Below the pieces are notes generated by a model that saw nothing but the letters and a program-made list of their open reading frames with translations, was not told the origin of the DNA and searched no databases. DNA of 64,000 nucleotides from assembly GCF_900182605.1 (NCBI RefSeq), contig NZ_FXTB01000005.1:186001-250000 (forward strand), given 5' to 3'. Shown here one piece after another: positions 32,735 through 41,862 of this stretch. Source of the DNA: Saccharicrinis carchari (GTDB lineage Bacteria; Bacteroidota; Bacteroidia; Bacteroidales; Marinilabiliaceae). Each line of letters begins with the position of its first letter. The stretch's first letter is position 1. Made by a program: the position numbers and the translations under genes.

Positions 32735-32917
32735 AGTACGCATTGACGCTGTAAATTATCCATATTAATGCAAGTTAGCATACAAAAGAATAGCCTATTC
32801 CGTTTAGCGGGAATAAAAATAACGCCGTGTCTCTGTGCCTTTGTGTTCACAGCTCCACTTTGCTACAGTCAGGTTATCTAATAATCTCTAATCTAACAAT
32901 CTCATATCTATTTAAAG
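32735..32917. repeat. trpE-trpG intergenic region with CTTTGTG-type repeat
   Basis: Includes GTGTCTCTGTGCCTTTGTGTTCAC, short copies of a CTTTGTG/CTCTGTG-rich repeat found at several other intergenic sites in this window, and a run of TCTAATCT-type units just before trpG. Confidence 0.45.
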
Positions 32918-33490
32918 ATGAAAAAAATATTAGTTCTCGACAATTACGATTCCTTCACCTACAACCTTGTTCATTACATCGAGGAGATTGTAGGCCACAA
33001 TATTGATGTGTTCCGTAACGATCAAATATCCCTGGATGATGTGGTACCATACGACAAGATTTTGCTTTCGCCGGGGCCGGGCGTACCAAAAGATGCCGGC
33101 ATATTGATTCCCTTGATAAAAAAATATGGCAGCAGTAAAAGTATTCTGGGTGTTTGTCTGGGGCATCAGGGTATTGCCGAAGCGTACGGTGGTTCCATAT
33201 TAAACCTCCCAAGCGTATATCACGGTGTAGCCACCTCCGTAAGCATTACCGATGATTCGGAACCGCTGTTTAAGGAGGTGCCCAACACGATAAATGCAGG
33301 CCGGTATCATTCGTGGGCTGTAAACGAAAAGGATTTGCCTGGGTGTTTTCAGGTAACATCGCGCGACGACCAAGGCGAGATAATGAGTATGCGCCATAAA
33401 AAGTATGATTTGCGCGGAGTACAGTTTCATCCGGAATCCATCCTTACCGAACACGGCAAAACAATGATGCGAAACTGGTTAGCAATTTAG
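32918..33490 (+). CDS. trpG: anthranilate synthase component II (glutamine amidotransferase)
   Basis: 190 residues, class I glutamine amidotransferase. The nucleophile is in LGVCLGHQGIAEAYGG (Cys about 80), the His/Glu pair in VQFHPESILTEHG (His about 170, Glu about 172), and the oxyanion region in LLSPGPGVPKDAG. It supplies ammonia to TrpE. Not fused to trpD here. Confidence 0.95.
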   Translation: MKKILVLDNYDSFTYNLVHYIEEIVGHNIDVFRNDQISLDDVVPYDKILLSPGPGVPKDAGILIPLIKKYGSSKSILGVCLGHQGIAEAYGGSILNLPSVYHGVATSVSITDDSEPLFKEVPNTINAGRYHSWAVNEKDLPGCFQVTSRDDQGEIMSMRHKKYDLRGVQFHPESILTEHGKTMMRNWLAI

Positions 33491-33592
33491 TATTGCGAGC
33501 GCGACTCAAATTCGCACCCGTAATCGGCTAAGCAATTCAATCATCTCTTTTTATCTATAATCTCTTGTCTCATTATCTAACCGTCTAAATCA

Positions 33593-34585
33593 ATGAAAGA
33601 AATACTAAAAAGACTCTTTGAGCACAAAACGCTAACGCAAGCCGAAGCCAAAGAGGTACTCATCAACATAGCGCGCGAAAAATACAACAGCTCTCAAGTT
33701 GTTGCCTTTCTCTCGGTTTATATGATGCGGCCCATCAGCGTGCAGGAATTGGGTGGTTTTAGGGATGCGCTGTTGGAGCTTTGTCGTCGCATTGACCTCT
33801 CGGAGTTTGATGCCATTGACATTGTGGGAACCGGCGGCGACGGAAAAAACACCTTTAATATTTCTACCTTGTCGTCGTTTGTTGTGGCCGGGGCGGGCTA
33901 CAAAGTTACCAAGCACGGTAATTATGGGGTGTCCTCGGCCTGCGGTTCATCCAACGTAATGGAATATTTAGGCTATCAATTCACTGCCAAATCGGACGCC
34001 TTGAAAAGACAAGCCGACAAGGCCGGTATTTGCTTTTTACATGCGCCCTTATTTCATCCGGCCATGAAAGCTGTAGCCCCTTACAGAAAAGATTTGGGAC
34101 TAAAAACCTTTTTTAACATGCTGGGGCCCTTAGTTAATCCGTCCTTTCCTAAAAGTCAGTTCCTTGGTGTTTATAGCTTGCAGTTGGCACGTTTGTATCA
34201 ATATCTTTTTCAGGATACCGATAATAATTATGCCATCATCCATAGTTTAGACGGTTATGATGAAATTTCGCTGACCGGAGATTTTAAAGCCATCACCAAC
34301 CTGGGTGAGCAGCTATTTTCGCCGGAGCAATTGGGTTTTGAAAGATTGAAGCAAGAGGATATCTTTGGTGGTGATACGGTGTCTGAGGCAGCCAAAATTT
34401 TTACCGACATTTTAAACGGCAACGGCACCTCCACACAGAACGCGGCTGTATTTGCCAACGCAGCGATGGCCATACAATGTATCGACAAAAACAAAACCAT
34501 AGAAGAAGCTATTGGCTTAGCCAAAGAATCTTTGCTATCGGGTAGTGCCAGGAAGGTTTTACAAACTTTAATAAACGTACAATGA
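33593..34585 (+). CDS. trpD: anthranilate phosphoribosyltransferase
   Basis: 330 residues. The PRPP-binding GTGGDGKNTFNIST (about residues 81-94), the KHGNYGVSSACGSSNVMEYLG segment and the MLGPLVNPS motif identify TrpD. It transfers phosphoribose to anthranilate. Its end overlaps trpC by an ATGA, indicating translational coupling. Confidence 0.95.
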   Translation: MKEILKRLFEHKTLTQAEAKEVLINIAREKYNSSQVVAFLSVYMMRPISVQELGGFRDALLELCRRIDLSEFDAIDIVGTGGDGKNTFNISTLSSFVVAGAGYKVTKHGNYGVSSACGSSNVMEYLGYQFTAKSDALKRQADKAGICFLHAPLFHPAMKAVAPYRKDLGLKTFFNMLGPLVNPSFPKSQFLGVYSLQLARLYQYLFQDTDNNYAIIHSLDGYDEISLTGDFKAITNLGEQLFSPEQLGFERLKQEDIFGGDTVSEAAKIFTDILNGNGTSTQNAAVFANAAMAIQCIDKNKTIEEAIGLAKESLLSGSARKVLQTLINVQ

Positions 34586-35373
34586 ATATCTTAGATAAAA
34601 TAGTTGCCCGCAAAAAGATAGAGGTTGCACAGCAGCAAGACTACACTTCTATTGAGAAGCTTAAAACCTACGATTTCTTTAAAAAAGAGGTGCCTTCGTT
34701 AAAAAGTTATTTGCATGACGACAAACACAACGGAATTATTTCAGAATTTAAAAGAAGCTCACCGTCCAAAGGGGTCATCAACAGTTTGTCAACTGTTGAG
34801 CAGGTGATTCCATTATATGAAAAGGCTGGTGTAAGCGGTATTTCCGTGCTCACTGATTCGGAGTTCTTCGGAGGTAACAAAAGCGATTTGGTGGTCGCAC
34901 GCAAGGTGAGTACCGTACCTGTTTTACGAAAAGATTTTATGATTGCGGACTATCAGATTTATGAAGCTAAGGCCATAGGTGCCAGTGCCATATTGTTAAT
35001 CGCTGCCATACTATCCCATAACCAGGCCCTTCAAATGTCGCAATTGGCTAAGGATTTGGGTCTGGATATTTTAATGGAGGTGCACAATAAGGAGGAGCTC
35101 GACATTGTAAATCCCATGGTAGATGTAGTGGGGGTGAACAACCGAAACCTAAAAACATTTGAGGTGAGCTTGCAGCAAAGTATCGATTTAGCTGCCGCCA
35201 TGCCCTCCGATGTGGTTAAAATATCCGAGAGTGGAATTTATTCCGTAGAAGATATTTTACTGTTGAGGCAGCATGGTTTCCGGGGATTTTTGATAGGTGA
35301 GAACTTTATGCGCACCAAAAATCCCGGACAAGCCTGTATTGATTTTTCCGAAAGCATTAAACAAAAGGCATGA
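34582..35373 (+). CDS. trpC: indole-3-glycerol-phosphate synthase
   Basis: 263 residues, (beta/alpha)8 barrel. Catalytic elements are IISEFKRSSPSKGVIN (Lys about 57), VLRKDFMIADYQIYEA, LMEVHNKEELD, VGVNNRNLKTFEV and KISESGIYSVEDI. It closes CdRP to indole-3-glycerol phosphate. Overlaps both trpD and trpF by ATGA. Confidence 0.96.
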   Translation: MNILDKIVARKKIEVAQQQDYTSIEKLKTYDFFKKEVPSLKSYLHDDKHNGIISEFKRSSPSKGVINSLSTVEQVIPLYEKAGVSGISVLTDSEFFGGNKSDLVVARKVSTVPVLRKDFMIADYQIYEAKAIGASAILLIAAILSHNQALQMSQLAKDLGLDILMEVHNKEELDIVNPMVDVVGVNNRNLKTFEVSLQQSIDLAAAMPSDVVKISESGIYSVEDILLLRQHGFRGFLIGENFMRTKNPGQACIDFSESIKQKA

Positions 35374-36002
35374 AGCACATCCCAAAAATAAAAGTATGTG
35401 GAATGCGCGATGCCACAAATATCCAAGCCATTGCGGAGCTTAATCCGGATTACTTGGGCTTTATTTTTTACCCAAAATCGCCCCGCTACCTGGACACTGA
35501 TTTTGCGCCGGAAATCATACATCACCTGCCCCAAGGCATAAAACGTACCGGTGTTTTTGTAAATACCACAGAACAGATAATCAAAGACGCTGTTATAAAA
35601 TATGGCTTGCATGCCGTTCAGTTGCATGGAAACGAATCGCCGGAGTTTTGCCTTAAAGCAAAGCAAATGGGTGTGGAAGTAATCAAAGCTTTTCAAATTG
35701 ATGAGCACTTTGATTTTAACACCCTCAGCAATTATACTAAGGCCTGCGACTTTTATCTTTTTGATACAAAAACAAAAGCCTACGGTGGCAGCGGACAAAA
35801 ATTCGATTGGCGAATACTGGAAAAATACGATAAGCAAAAACCGATATTCTTAAGCGGGGGAATTACAGCGGAGGATGTACCAGTTATATTAAATTTACCG
35901 CAACTTAATATTTATGCCGTAGATATCAACAGCAAATTTGAAATAAAACCCGGGTTGAAAGATGTGGACTTGGTAAAGGGTTTTATTAGGAGGATGAGGT
36001 AA
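35370..36002 (+). CDS. trpF: phosphoribosylanthranilate isomerase
   Basis: 210 residues. IKVCGMRDATNI holds the catalytic cysteine (about residue 11) and FLSGGITAEDV and AVDINSKFEIKPGLKD form the phosphate-binding and catalytic-aspartate region. It carries out the Amadori rearrangement of PRA to CdRP. Encoded separately from trpC, as usual in Bacteroidota. Confidence 0.95.
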   Translation: MKHIPKIKVCGMRDATNIQAIAELNPDYLGFIFYPKSPRYLDTDFAPEIIHHLPQGIKRTGVFVNTTEQIIKDAVIKYGLHAVQLHGNESPEFCLKAKQMGVEVIKAFQIDEHFDFNTLSNYTKACDFYLFDTKTKAYGGSGQKFDWRILEKYDKQKPIFLSGGITAEDVPVILNLPQLNIYAVDINSKFEIKPGLKDVDLVKGFIRRMR

Positions 36003-36402
36003 AGATACAATAGCCATTGGATGAAGATTGCGAAGCAAAGTTTATCTGTTAGCAGTCTTTGGTATTTGGAGAAGCTTTTTTTGTTAAACAACTTCTTTCC
36101 CAATGTAATTAGTGCATAAGAGGTTTTAATTAGTAGAGGGCTAACTTCCGCCTCAGAGAATTTCCGTGAATAAAATCAGCTTAGGTGGCGTTGAAAAATC
36201 CGGGCTGTTTGAACGTAGTGAGTTTCCGGATTTTAGCCAACTAATCTGATTTTTAACAAATTATCTGCAGCGGCGGCCTTTTTTGCTTACTTTTTGGGGC
36301 TGTAGCCAAAAAGTAAGAGCCTGTGCGGCTTGAGCACTAAATAAATATTTAAACGTGTTACCGGGCAACAGTATAAAGTAATAATGTAAAAAATGACCAA
36401 CA
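36003..36402 (+). repeat. trpF-trpB gap with a double-hairpin intergenic repeat
   Basis: The 400-bp gap holds two palindromes: AAAATCCGG/CCGGATTTT (36195-36203 with 36226-36234) and a perfect 12-bp CTTACTTTTTGG/CCAAAAAGTAAG hairpin (36286-36297 with 36306-36317). The pattern resembles a dispersed intergenic repeat I know from Bacteroidota genomes. Not followed by a U tract, so probably not a strong terminator. Confidence 0.6.
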
Positions 36403-37590
36403 ATGAAATCAAAATATAACGCAGACGAACAAGGGATGTATGGCCGTTTTGGCGGTGCGTGGATTCCGGAAATGTTACAACCCAATATTGATAATCTTAG
36501 AAAGGTTTACCTGGATATTATCAACACAGCGGAGTTTCAAAAGGAATATGTGGCACTGCTAAAGGATTACGTAGGGCGCCCTACGCCTTTGTATTATGCC
36601 AAACGATTGTCGCAAAAATACAATACCCACGTATATTTAAAGCGCGAGGATTTGAATCATACCGGGGCGCACAAAATAAACAACACCATAGGGCAGATAT
36701 TGGTGGCACGCAAGATGGGCAAAAAAAGGATTATTGCCGAAACAGGTGCCGGACAACATGGGGTGGCCACAGCTACAGCATGTGCTTTGATGGGCTTGCA
36801 ATGCGTGGTTTATATGGGTGCACTCGATATTGAGCGTCAGGCTCCCAATGTAGCACGTATGAAAATGCTGGGTGCCCAAGTAATAGCTGCCACTTCGGGC
36901 AATCAAACCCTAAAAGATGCTACTAACGAGGCCTTGCGCGATTGGATATGCCATCCCGAAGATACCTTTTATATCATTGGCTCCGTTGTGGGACCGCATC
37001 CTTATCCCGATATGGTGACACGCTTCCAGAGCATCATCAGCCAGGAGCTTAAAGCGCAGTTTAAAGAAAAAACAGGCAGCGAATATCCCGATTATGTGGT
37101 GGCCTGTGTAGGGGGCGGCAGCAATGCCTCCGGTAGTTTTTATCATTTTCTGGATGATGAGCAGGTAAAGCTGGTGGCCGTGGAAGCTTCGGGTTTAGGC
37201 ATCCATTCGGGCGAAACGGCTGCAACCATTGCCTTAGGCGAGGTGGGTATCATCCACGGAAGCAAGACATTTTTAATGCAGGACGAGGATGGACAGATAG
37301 TGGAGCCTTACTCCATTTCGGCAGGCCTGGACTATCCCGGCATAGGTCCGCAACATGCGCATTTAAAGGATACCGATAGAGCCATCTTTTTAGATGCCAC
37401 CGACCAGGAGGCGCTGGATTTTGCGCTGGAAGTCACCCGTCTGGAGGGAATCATCCCGGCCATGGAATCGGCACATGCTTTTGTTGCGCTCACCAAATTA
37501 AATATTGCCCCGGAGCAATCGGTAGTTATCACCATGTCAGGGCGGGGCGATAAGGATATGAGTACCTACATGGAGCGTTTTAAACTTTAA
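36403..37590 (+). CDS. trpB: tryptophan synthase beta subunit
   Basis: 395 residues. PLP lysine in REDLNHTGAHKINNTIGQ (Lys about 86), AETGAGQHGVATATACAL, the phosphate loop CVGGGSNASGSFYHF and SAGLDYPGIGPQHA identify the TrpB1 class. It condenses indole (from TrpA) with serine to tryptophan. Separated from trpF by a repeat-filled gap and from lysE by 4 bp. Confidence 0.96.
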   Translation: MKSKYNADEQGMYGRFGGAWIPEMLQPNIDNLRKVYLDIINTAEFQKEYVALLKDYVGRPTPLYYAKRLSQKYNTHVYLKREDLNHTGAHKINNTIGQILVARKMGKKRIIAETGAGQHGVATATACALMGLQCVVYMGALDIERQAPNVARMKMLGAQVIAATSGNQTLKDATNEALRDWICHPEDTFYIIGSVVGPHPYPDMVTRFQSIISQELKAQFKEKTGSEYPDYVVACVGGGSNASGSFYHFLDDEQVKLVAVEASGLGIHSGETAATIALGEVGIIHGSKTFLMQDEDGQIVEPYSISAGLDYPGIGPQHAHLKDTDRAIFLDATDQEALDFALEVTRLEGIIPAMESAHAFVALTKLNIAPEQSVVITMSGRGDKDMSTYMERFKL

Positions 37591-37594
37591 AATC

Positions 37595-38224
37595 ATGGAG
37601 CTTGCAGCCACATTATCGTTTTTGGGAGCAGCCATTTTGCTTACCTTAATGCCGGGGCCGGATAATATATTCGTACTCACCGAAAGCCTTACCAAAGGCC
37701 AGCGCAACGGTTTTGCCATTTCGGTAGGGCTTTGTTCTGGTGTGCTGGTGCATACTTTGGCGGCGGCAACGGGGGTTTCCATCATCATACAAAAATCGGC
37801 TTTGGCTTTTTCCGTTGTTAAATATTTGGGAGCGGCCTACCTGTTTTACATGGCCTATCAGGCTTACAACGAAAAACGCCTGGAAATTGAGGTGAAACGC
37901 AAACCCGTGGAACACGAAACAAGCTTTTTAAAACTGGCCCGAAAAGGTTTTTTAATGAATGTGCTAAACCCAAAGGTGGCACTGTTTTTTATGGCTCTGC
38001 TGCCGCAGTTTGTGGTAACGGATGGTTTTTCAGTTACGGTGCAAATGATTATCCTGGGTATTATTTTCATGCTCCAAGGCCTTGTTATCTTTGGGTTGAT
38101 CTCGCTCTTGTCGGGCAAACTATCGAAATATTTGAACAGCGCCAGATTTTGGAAGATAACAAAATATGGTAAAGTGAGCGTGCTGGCTCTGTTGGGATTG
38201 GGCTTGGCAATGGCCAGGAAGTAA
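37595..38224 (+). CDS. LysE/RhtB family amino-acid exporter
   Basis: 209 residues with about six membrane helices. The opening LGAAILLTLMPGPDNIFVLTESLTKG with GPDN and the ISVGLCSGVLVHTLAAA stretch are typical LysE/RhtB signatures. These inner-membrane proteins export amino acids such as lysine, threonine or homoserine. Because it starts 4 bp after trpB and before trpA, export of tryptophan or a related aromatic compound is a possibility, not shown. Confidence 0.9.
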   Translation: MELAATLSFLGAAILLTLMPGPDNIFVLTESLTKGQRNGFAISVGLCSGVLVHTLAAATGVSIIIQKSALAFSVVKYLGAAYLFYMAYQAYNEKRLEIEVKRKPVEHETSFLKLARKGFLMNVLNPKVALFFMALLPQFVVTDGFSVTVQMIILGIIFMLQGLVIFGLISLLSGKLSKYLNSARFWKITKYGKVSVLALLGLGLAMARK

Positions 38225-38261
38225 GTTTAGGATGTTGCCGGTCCTTGTAAAATAATTTATT

Positions 38262-38519
38262 ATGGATGCAGAATTGAAAATAAAGATAGATAAAGATGTA
38301 ATTGATAAAGCTAAAGGTTATGCGTTTTTACATAGGATAAGCCTTTCGAGAATGATAGAATCATATCTTAAATCGTTAATTGATATGGAATCATCCGAAC
38401 CAAAAGATGAAATCGAAATTTCTTCTTCTGTAAAAAGTATGTCAACAGGCGTTCAAATGCCTATGCTTTTAGATTATAAAAAAGAGATTGGAGATTATTT
38501 ATTAGAGAAATACAAATGA
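38262..38519 (+). CDS. DUF6364-like RHH antitoxin-type protein, orphan
   Basis: 85 residues. The N-terminus (LKIKIDKDVIDKAKGYAFLHRISLSRMIESYL) has the ribbon-helix-helix shape of DUF6364 antitoxin-like proteins that usually precede a PIN toxin gene. No PIN toxin follows; the overlapping ATG opens only a 22-codon frame. It may bind its own promoter or be a relic. It interrupts the trp operon between lysE and trpA. Confidence 0.75.
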   Translation: MDAELKIKIDKDVIDKAKGYAFLHRISLSRMIESYLKSLIDMESSEPKDEIEISSSVKSMSTGVQMPMLLDYKKEIGDYLLEKYK

Positions 38520-38835
38520 TTTTGTTACAGCCCGGGTTCTTCTTGGAAATGTATGATTTATCCCATACTGTTTGTGAATATTAACCACGCTGTACACAAA
38601 GGCGACACAATGTTCGCAATGTTTCTTTGCGTTCTTTGTTTATGCATTGCGCCCTTTGCGTTTACTATTTAGCCACCATGTTCACGAAGAAGGCACTATG
38701 CACACCATGATTCTTTGTGATCTTTGTGCCTCTATGGTTAATTTTTTTGCACCATGTTCCCAAAGAAATCAGCATCAATTATCAGCAAATAACAATACCT
38801 ATAATTTTTAAAACGAACACCAACAATATTTCAAT
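38520..38835. repeat. CTTTGTG-type intergenic repeat before trpA
   Basis: About 180 bp (38580-38760) of imperfect direct units such as TTTCTTTGCGTTCTTTG, TGATTCTTTGTGATCTTTGTGCC and CACCATGTTC. Similar units occur near 32830, 43370 and 44085. No gene is evident. Confidence 0.55.
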
Positions 38836-39606
38836 ATGAATCGCATACAACAATTGTTTCAAGATAAAAAAGATATCCTGTCTATTTATTTTACTGCGGG
38901 CTACCCAAATTTAGAAGATACCCTTCCGGTTTTGGAATCGCTTGAAGAAGCGGGCGTGGGCGTGGTGGAAATAGGCATCCCTTTTTCTGACCCTTTGGCC
39001 GATGGACCAACGATACAACATAGCGGCCAAACGGCTCTTAACAATGGCATGAGCCTTAAGGTGCTGTTTGAGCAGTTGGCCAATGTGCGCTCAAAAATTA
39101 AAATGCCCTTAGTATTAATGGGATATATTAATAACGTTCATAAATATGGCATTGAGTCTTTTGCCAAAAAATGCAGCGAGGTGGGCATCGATGCTGTCAT
39201 ACTCCCCGATCTGCCCTTTCAGGAGTATTTAAACCATTACAAGGATACCTTCGACAAATACGGAGTGAGTAATATTTTTTTAATCACGCCCCAAACACCC
39301 AACGAAAGGATAAAACTGATTGACAAAAATACCAACGCTTTTATCTATATGGTTTCGTCGGCTGCCGTTACCGGGGTAAAAAAGGGAATTAGTGAGGCAC
39401 AGTTGGCTTATTTCGACAGGGTGAAAAAGCTCAACCTAAAAAATCCCGTGCTCATCGGCTTTGGCATCAGCGATAAAACATCCTATCAGGAAACCTGTAA
39501 ATATGCCGATGGCGCCATTATTGGAAGTGCCTTTGTTAAGCTATTGGCTCAGCCAGGCGACCTGCATACCAATATTAAGTCGTTTGTAAAGGACATCATA
39601 GGATAG
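38836..39606 (+). CDS. trpA: tryptophan synthase alpha subunit
   Basis: 256 residues. The catalytic glutamate is in VVEIGIPFSDPLADGPTIQ (Glu about 47) and the aspartate in PDLPFQEY; VSSAAVTGVKKG and GFGISDKTSYQ form the phosphate site. It cleaves indole-glycerol phosphate to indole for TrpB. It ends the trp set and is separated from trpB by two extra genes and a repeat. Confidence 0.96.
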   Translation: MNRIQQLFQDKKDILSIYFTAGYPNLEDTLPVLESLEEAGVGVVEIGIPFSDPLADGPTIQHSGQTALNNGMSLKVLFEQLANVRSKIKMPLVLMGYINNVHKYGIESFAKKCSEVGIDAVILPDLPFQEYLNHYKDTFDKYGVSNIFLITPQTPNERIKLIDKNTNAFIYMVSSAAVTGVKKGISEAQLAYFDRVKKLNLKNPVLIGFGISDKTSYQETCKYADGAIIGSAFVKLLAQPGDLHTNIKSFVKDIIG

Positions 39607-39680
39607 CAAGGTTTAATTGCTATATTTCATGAAACCATGACAAATATCACGCAATAATTTCAGGTCTTACAATAAATAAG

Positions 39681-39688
39681 TATTTTTG
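39681..39688 (+). promoter_or_regulatory. possible purU promoter -7 box
   Basis: TATTTTTG matches TAnnTTTG about 57 bp before the purU start. No convincing -33 TTG at the right distance. Confidence 0.5.
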
Positions 39689-39744
39689 CCGCATCAAAAA
39701 AAATCAGCAAATATCCCAGCAATTTTAGCACAATATTCAGCCGA

Positions 39745-40611
39745 ATGGAAAATAACGAAAACACAGCTATCATAAAAATTCATTGTCCCGACCAAAAGGG
39801 GATTGTGGCCAGGGTAACCGATTTTATCAACCTTCACCACGGTAATATTATTAGCGTAGATCAACATGTGGATCACGAAGATAATCTTTTTTCGATGCGC
39901 GTATCCTGGGATCTGAGAGGGTTCAATATGCCCCGCGAAGAAATACGACCCACATTTCAAAAGTTCCTGGGCGATCCTTATCAAATGAAATGGACTTTAA
40001 ATTTTACCGATGAGGTTCCCAGAATGGCCATTTTCGTGTCAAAAGCTTCGCACTGTTTATACGATTTATTGGCGCGTTACCAAAGTGGAGAGTTCAAGGT
40101 GAAAATTCCGGTGGTCATCGGAAATCACAATATCCTTGAGCCGGTGGCCAGGCAATTCGGAATAGACTTTGTACACATACCTATCACCGCCGAAACCAAA
40201 GCCGAACAGGAAAAAAAAGAAATTGAGATATTACAAAGCTACAAAATTGATTTTGTTGTGCTGGCCAGATACATGCAAGTGTTGTCACAGGATTTTATCA
40301 ATCATTATCCCGAAAAGGTAATTAACATACACCATTCCTTTTTGCCGGCTTTTGCCGGTGCCAGACCCTACCATGCCGCCCACAAACGGGGTGTTAAAAT
40401 TATTGGGGCAACCAGTCATTATGTTACTTCCGATTTGGATGCCGGCCCTATTATTGAACAGGATATTGCGCGGATATCGCATCACGATTCAGTTAAAGAC
40501 CTTATTCAAAAAGGTAAGGACGTGGAAAAGATAGTATTGTCCAGAGCTGTTAAAGCCCATATTGAACGTAAGACTTTGGTGTATAAAAACAGAACCATAA
40601 TTTTTAATTAG
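39745..40611 (+). CDS. purU: formyltetrahydrofolate deformylase
   Basis: 288 residues: N-terminal ACT domain (AIIKIHCPDQKGIVARVTDFI) and C-terminal formyltransferase-like domain with INIHHSFLPAFAGARPYHAAHKRGVK, which carries the catalytic His/Asn set, and the later SDLDAGPIIEQD (catalytic Asp). It hydrolyses 10-formyl-THF to THF and formate, supplying formate or balancing one-carbon pools. The next gene follows by 7 bp. Confidence 0.94.
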   Translation: MENNENTAIIKIHCPDQKGIVARVTDFINLHHGNIISVDQHVDHEDNLFSMRVSWDLRGFNMPREEIRPTFQKFLGDPYQMKWTLNFTDEVPRMAIFVSKASHCLYDLLARYQSGEFKVKIPVVIGNHNILEPVARQFGIDFVHIPITAETKAEQEKKEIEILQSYKIDFVVLARYMQVLSQDFINHYPEKVINIHHSFLPAFAGARPYHAAHKRGVKIIGATSHYVTSDLDAGPIIEQDIARISHHDSVKDLIQKGKDVEKIVLSRAVKAHIERKTLVYKNRTIIFN

Positions 40612-40618
40612 CACAACT

Positions 40619-41146
40619 ATGTTTAAAGTTTTTTGCTTAATAGTCGCGATAAGTATGTTTTCAATGGCAACAGAAGCCGCGGAAAATAAAAATGACAGAG
40701 GGTATATTGTTAAAGTAGGCGATATGGCGCCGGATTTTATCACTACCCTGGATAATGGAAAAACTTTTAAATTGTCCGACCACAGAGGCAAGGTGGTGAT
40801 GCTTCAGTTTACGGCCAGTTGGTGTGGCGTATGCCGCAAGGAGATGCCTTTTATCGAAAAGGAAATATGGCAGATGCATAAGGATAAGGGTCTGGTACTG
40901 ATTGGTGTTGACAGGGACGAGCCACTTGAAAAACTGAAAGCATTGAGCGAAGCAACGGGTATTACCTATCCGTTGGCATTGGATCCGGGAGGCGATATTT
41001 TTGAGTTGTACGCGCTCAAAAAATCGGGCATAACACGCAATGTAATTATAGATAGAGAGGGTAAAATTGTATATCTCACCCGCCTGTTTAAGCGCCAGGA
41101 GTTTGACGATATGAAAGCAAAAATTGAAAGGTTATTAAAGGAATGA
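40619..41146 (+). CDS. TlpA/AhpC-TSA family thiol-disulfide protein
   Basis: 175 residues with a signal peptide (about 1-20, ending ATEAAE). The redoxin domain contains QFTASWCGVCRKEMPF, giving the CxxC redox pair near residues 74-77, and the cis-proline region TRNVIIDREGKIVYL. It should act in the periplasm as a reductant or resistance protein, as in Bacteroidota TlpA-like families. It is followed by a hairpin terminator. Confidence 0.9.
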   Translation: MFKVFCLIVAISMFSMATEAAENKNDRGYIVKVGDMAPDFITTLDNGKTFKLSDHRGKVVMLQFTASWCGVCRKEMPFIEKEIWQMHKDKGLVLIGVDRDEPLEKLKALSEATGITYPLALDPGGDIFELYALKKSGITRNVIIDREGKIVYLTRLFKRQEFDDMKAKIERLLKE

Positions 41147-41151
41147 ATTAA

Positions 41152-41204
41152 GGAACGGTTCTTTATCCGCATAGCGCAAAATAAGGAACCGTTCCCTGTT
41201 TTAG
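41152..41204 (+). terminator. terminator behind the TlpA-like gene
   Basis: GGAACGGTTCTTTAT and ATAAGGAACCGTTCC pair over 14 of 15 positions across a roughly 19-base loop, then CTGTTTTAG. It separates the purU pair from the his genes. Confidence 0.7.
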
Positions 41205-41261
41205 CCTGTTTTTTTAACAGACCATTCTCTATTGCTTGCCTGTATTAAGTATAAAAAACGA

Positions 41262-41861
41262 ATGAAAATAGCCATCATAAAATATAATGCCGGAAACATC
41301 CGCTCGGTAAGTTTTGCCTTGGATCGTTTGGGCGTAGAACATAATATTACGGCGCATCCTGAAGAAATAAAAAATGCCGATAAGGTAATATTCCCGGGGG
41401 TAGGGGAGGCCAGTTCTACCATGCGCTATCTTAAAGATAATAAGCTGGATCAGTTAATCGTAAATCTAAAGCAACCCGTTTTGGGTATTTGTTTGGGTAT
41501 GCAGCTTATGTGCAGTCACTCCGAAGAGGGCGATGTGCCTTGTTTGGGTATATTTGATGAGCCGGTAAAAAAGTTCGTGCTGCCCTATCCTAATACAAAG
41601 AATATTAAAGTGCCACACATGGGCTGGAACACCATCACGGCGGTCAACAGTCAATTGTTTGATGCTTCATTGGAAGGCGAATACGTGTATTTTGTGCATA
41701 GTTATTATGTGGCACGGGGCCGACATACGGCGGCAACTACCCCATATATTTTACCATTCAGTTCGGCCTTACATAAGGATAATTTTTACGCAACGCAGTT
41801 CCATCCCGAAAAGAGTGGTGATGCAGGTTCACGAATAGTAGAAAATTTTATAAAACTATAA
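41262..41861 (+). CDS. hisH: imidazole glycerol phosphate synthase, glutaminase subunit
   Basis: 199 residues from [12 protein letters not shown] (ten upstream codons excluded because homologues start here). [17 protein letters not shown] holds the catalytic cysteine (Cys about 77) and [12 protein letters not shown] the His/Glu pair. It feeds ammonia to HisF. One base separates it from hisA. Confidence 0.95.
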   Translation: MKIAIIKYNAGNIRSVSFALDRLGVEHNITAHPEEIKNADKVIFPGVGEASSTMRYLKDNKLDQLIVNLKQPVLGICLGMQLMCSHSEEGDVPCLGIFDEPVKKFVLPYPNTKNIKVPHMGWNTITAVNSQLFDASLEGEYVYFVHSYYVARGRHTAATTPYILPFSSALHKDNFYATQFHPEKSGDAGSRIVENFIKL

Positions 41862-41862
41862 A

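Noticed and set aside
35238-35837. A 199-codon minus-strand frame across trpC and trpF.
   Set aside because: Antisense to two intact conserved genes, no family match.
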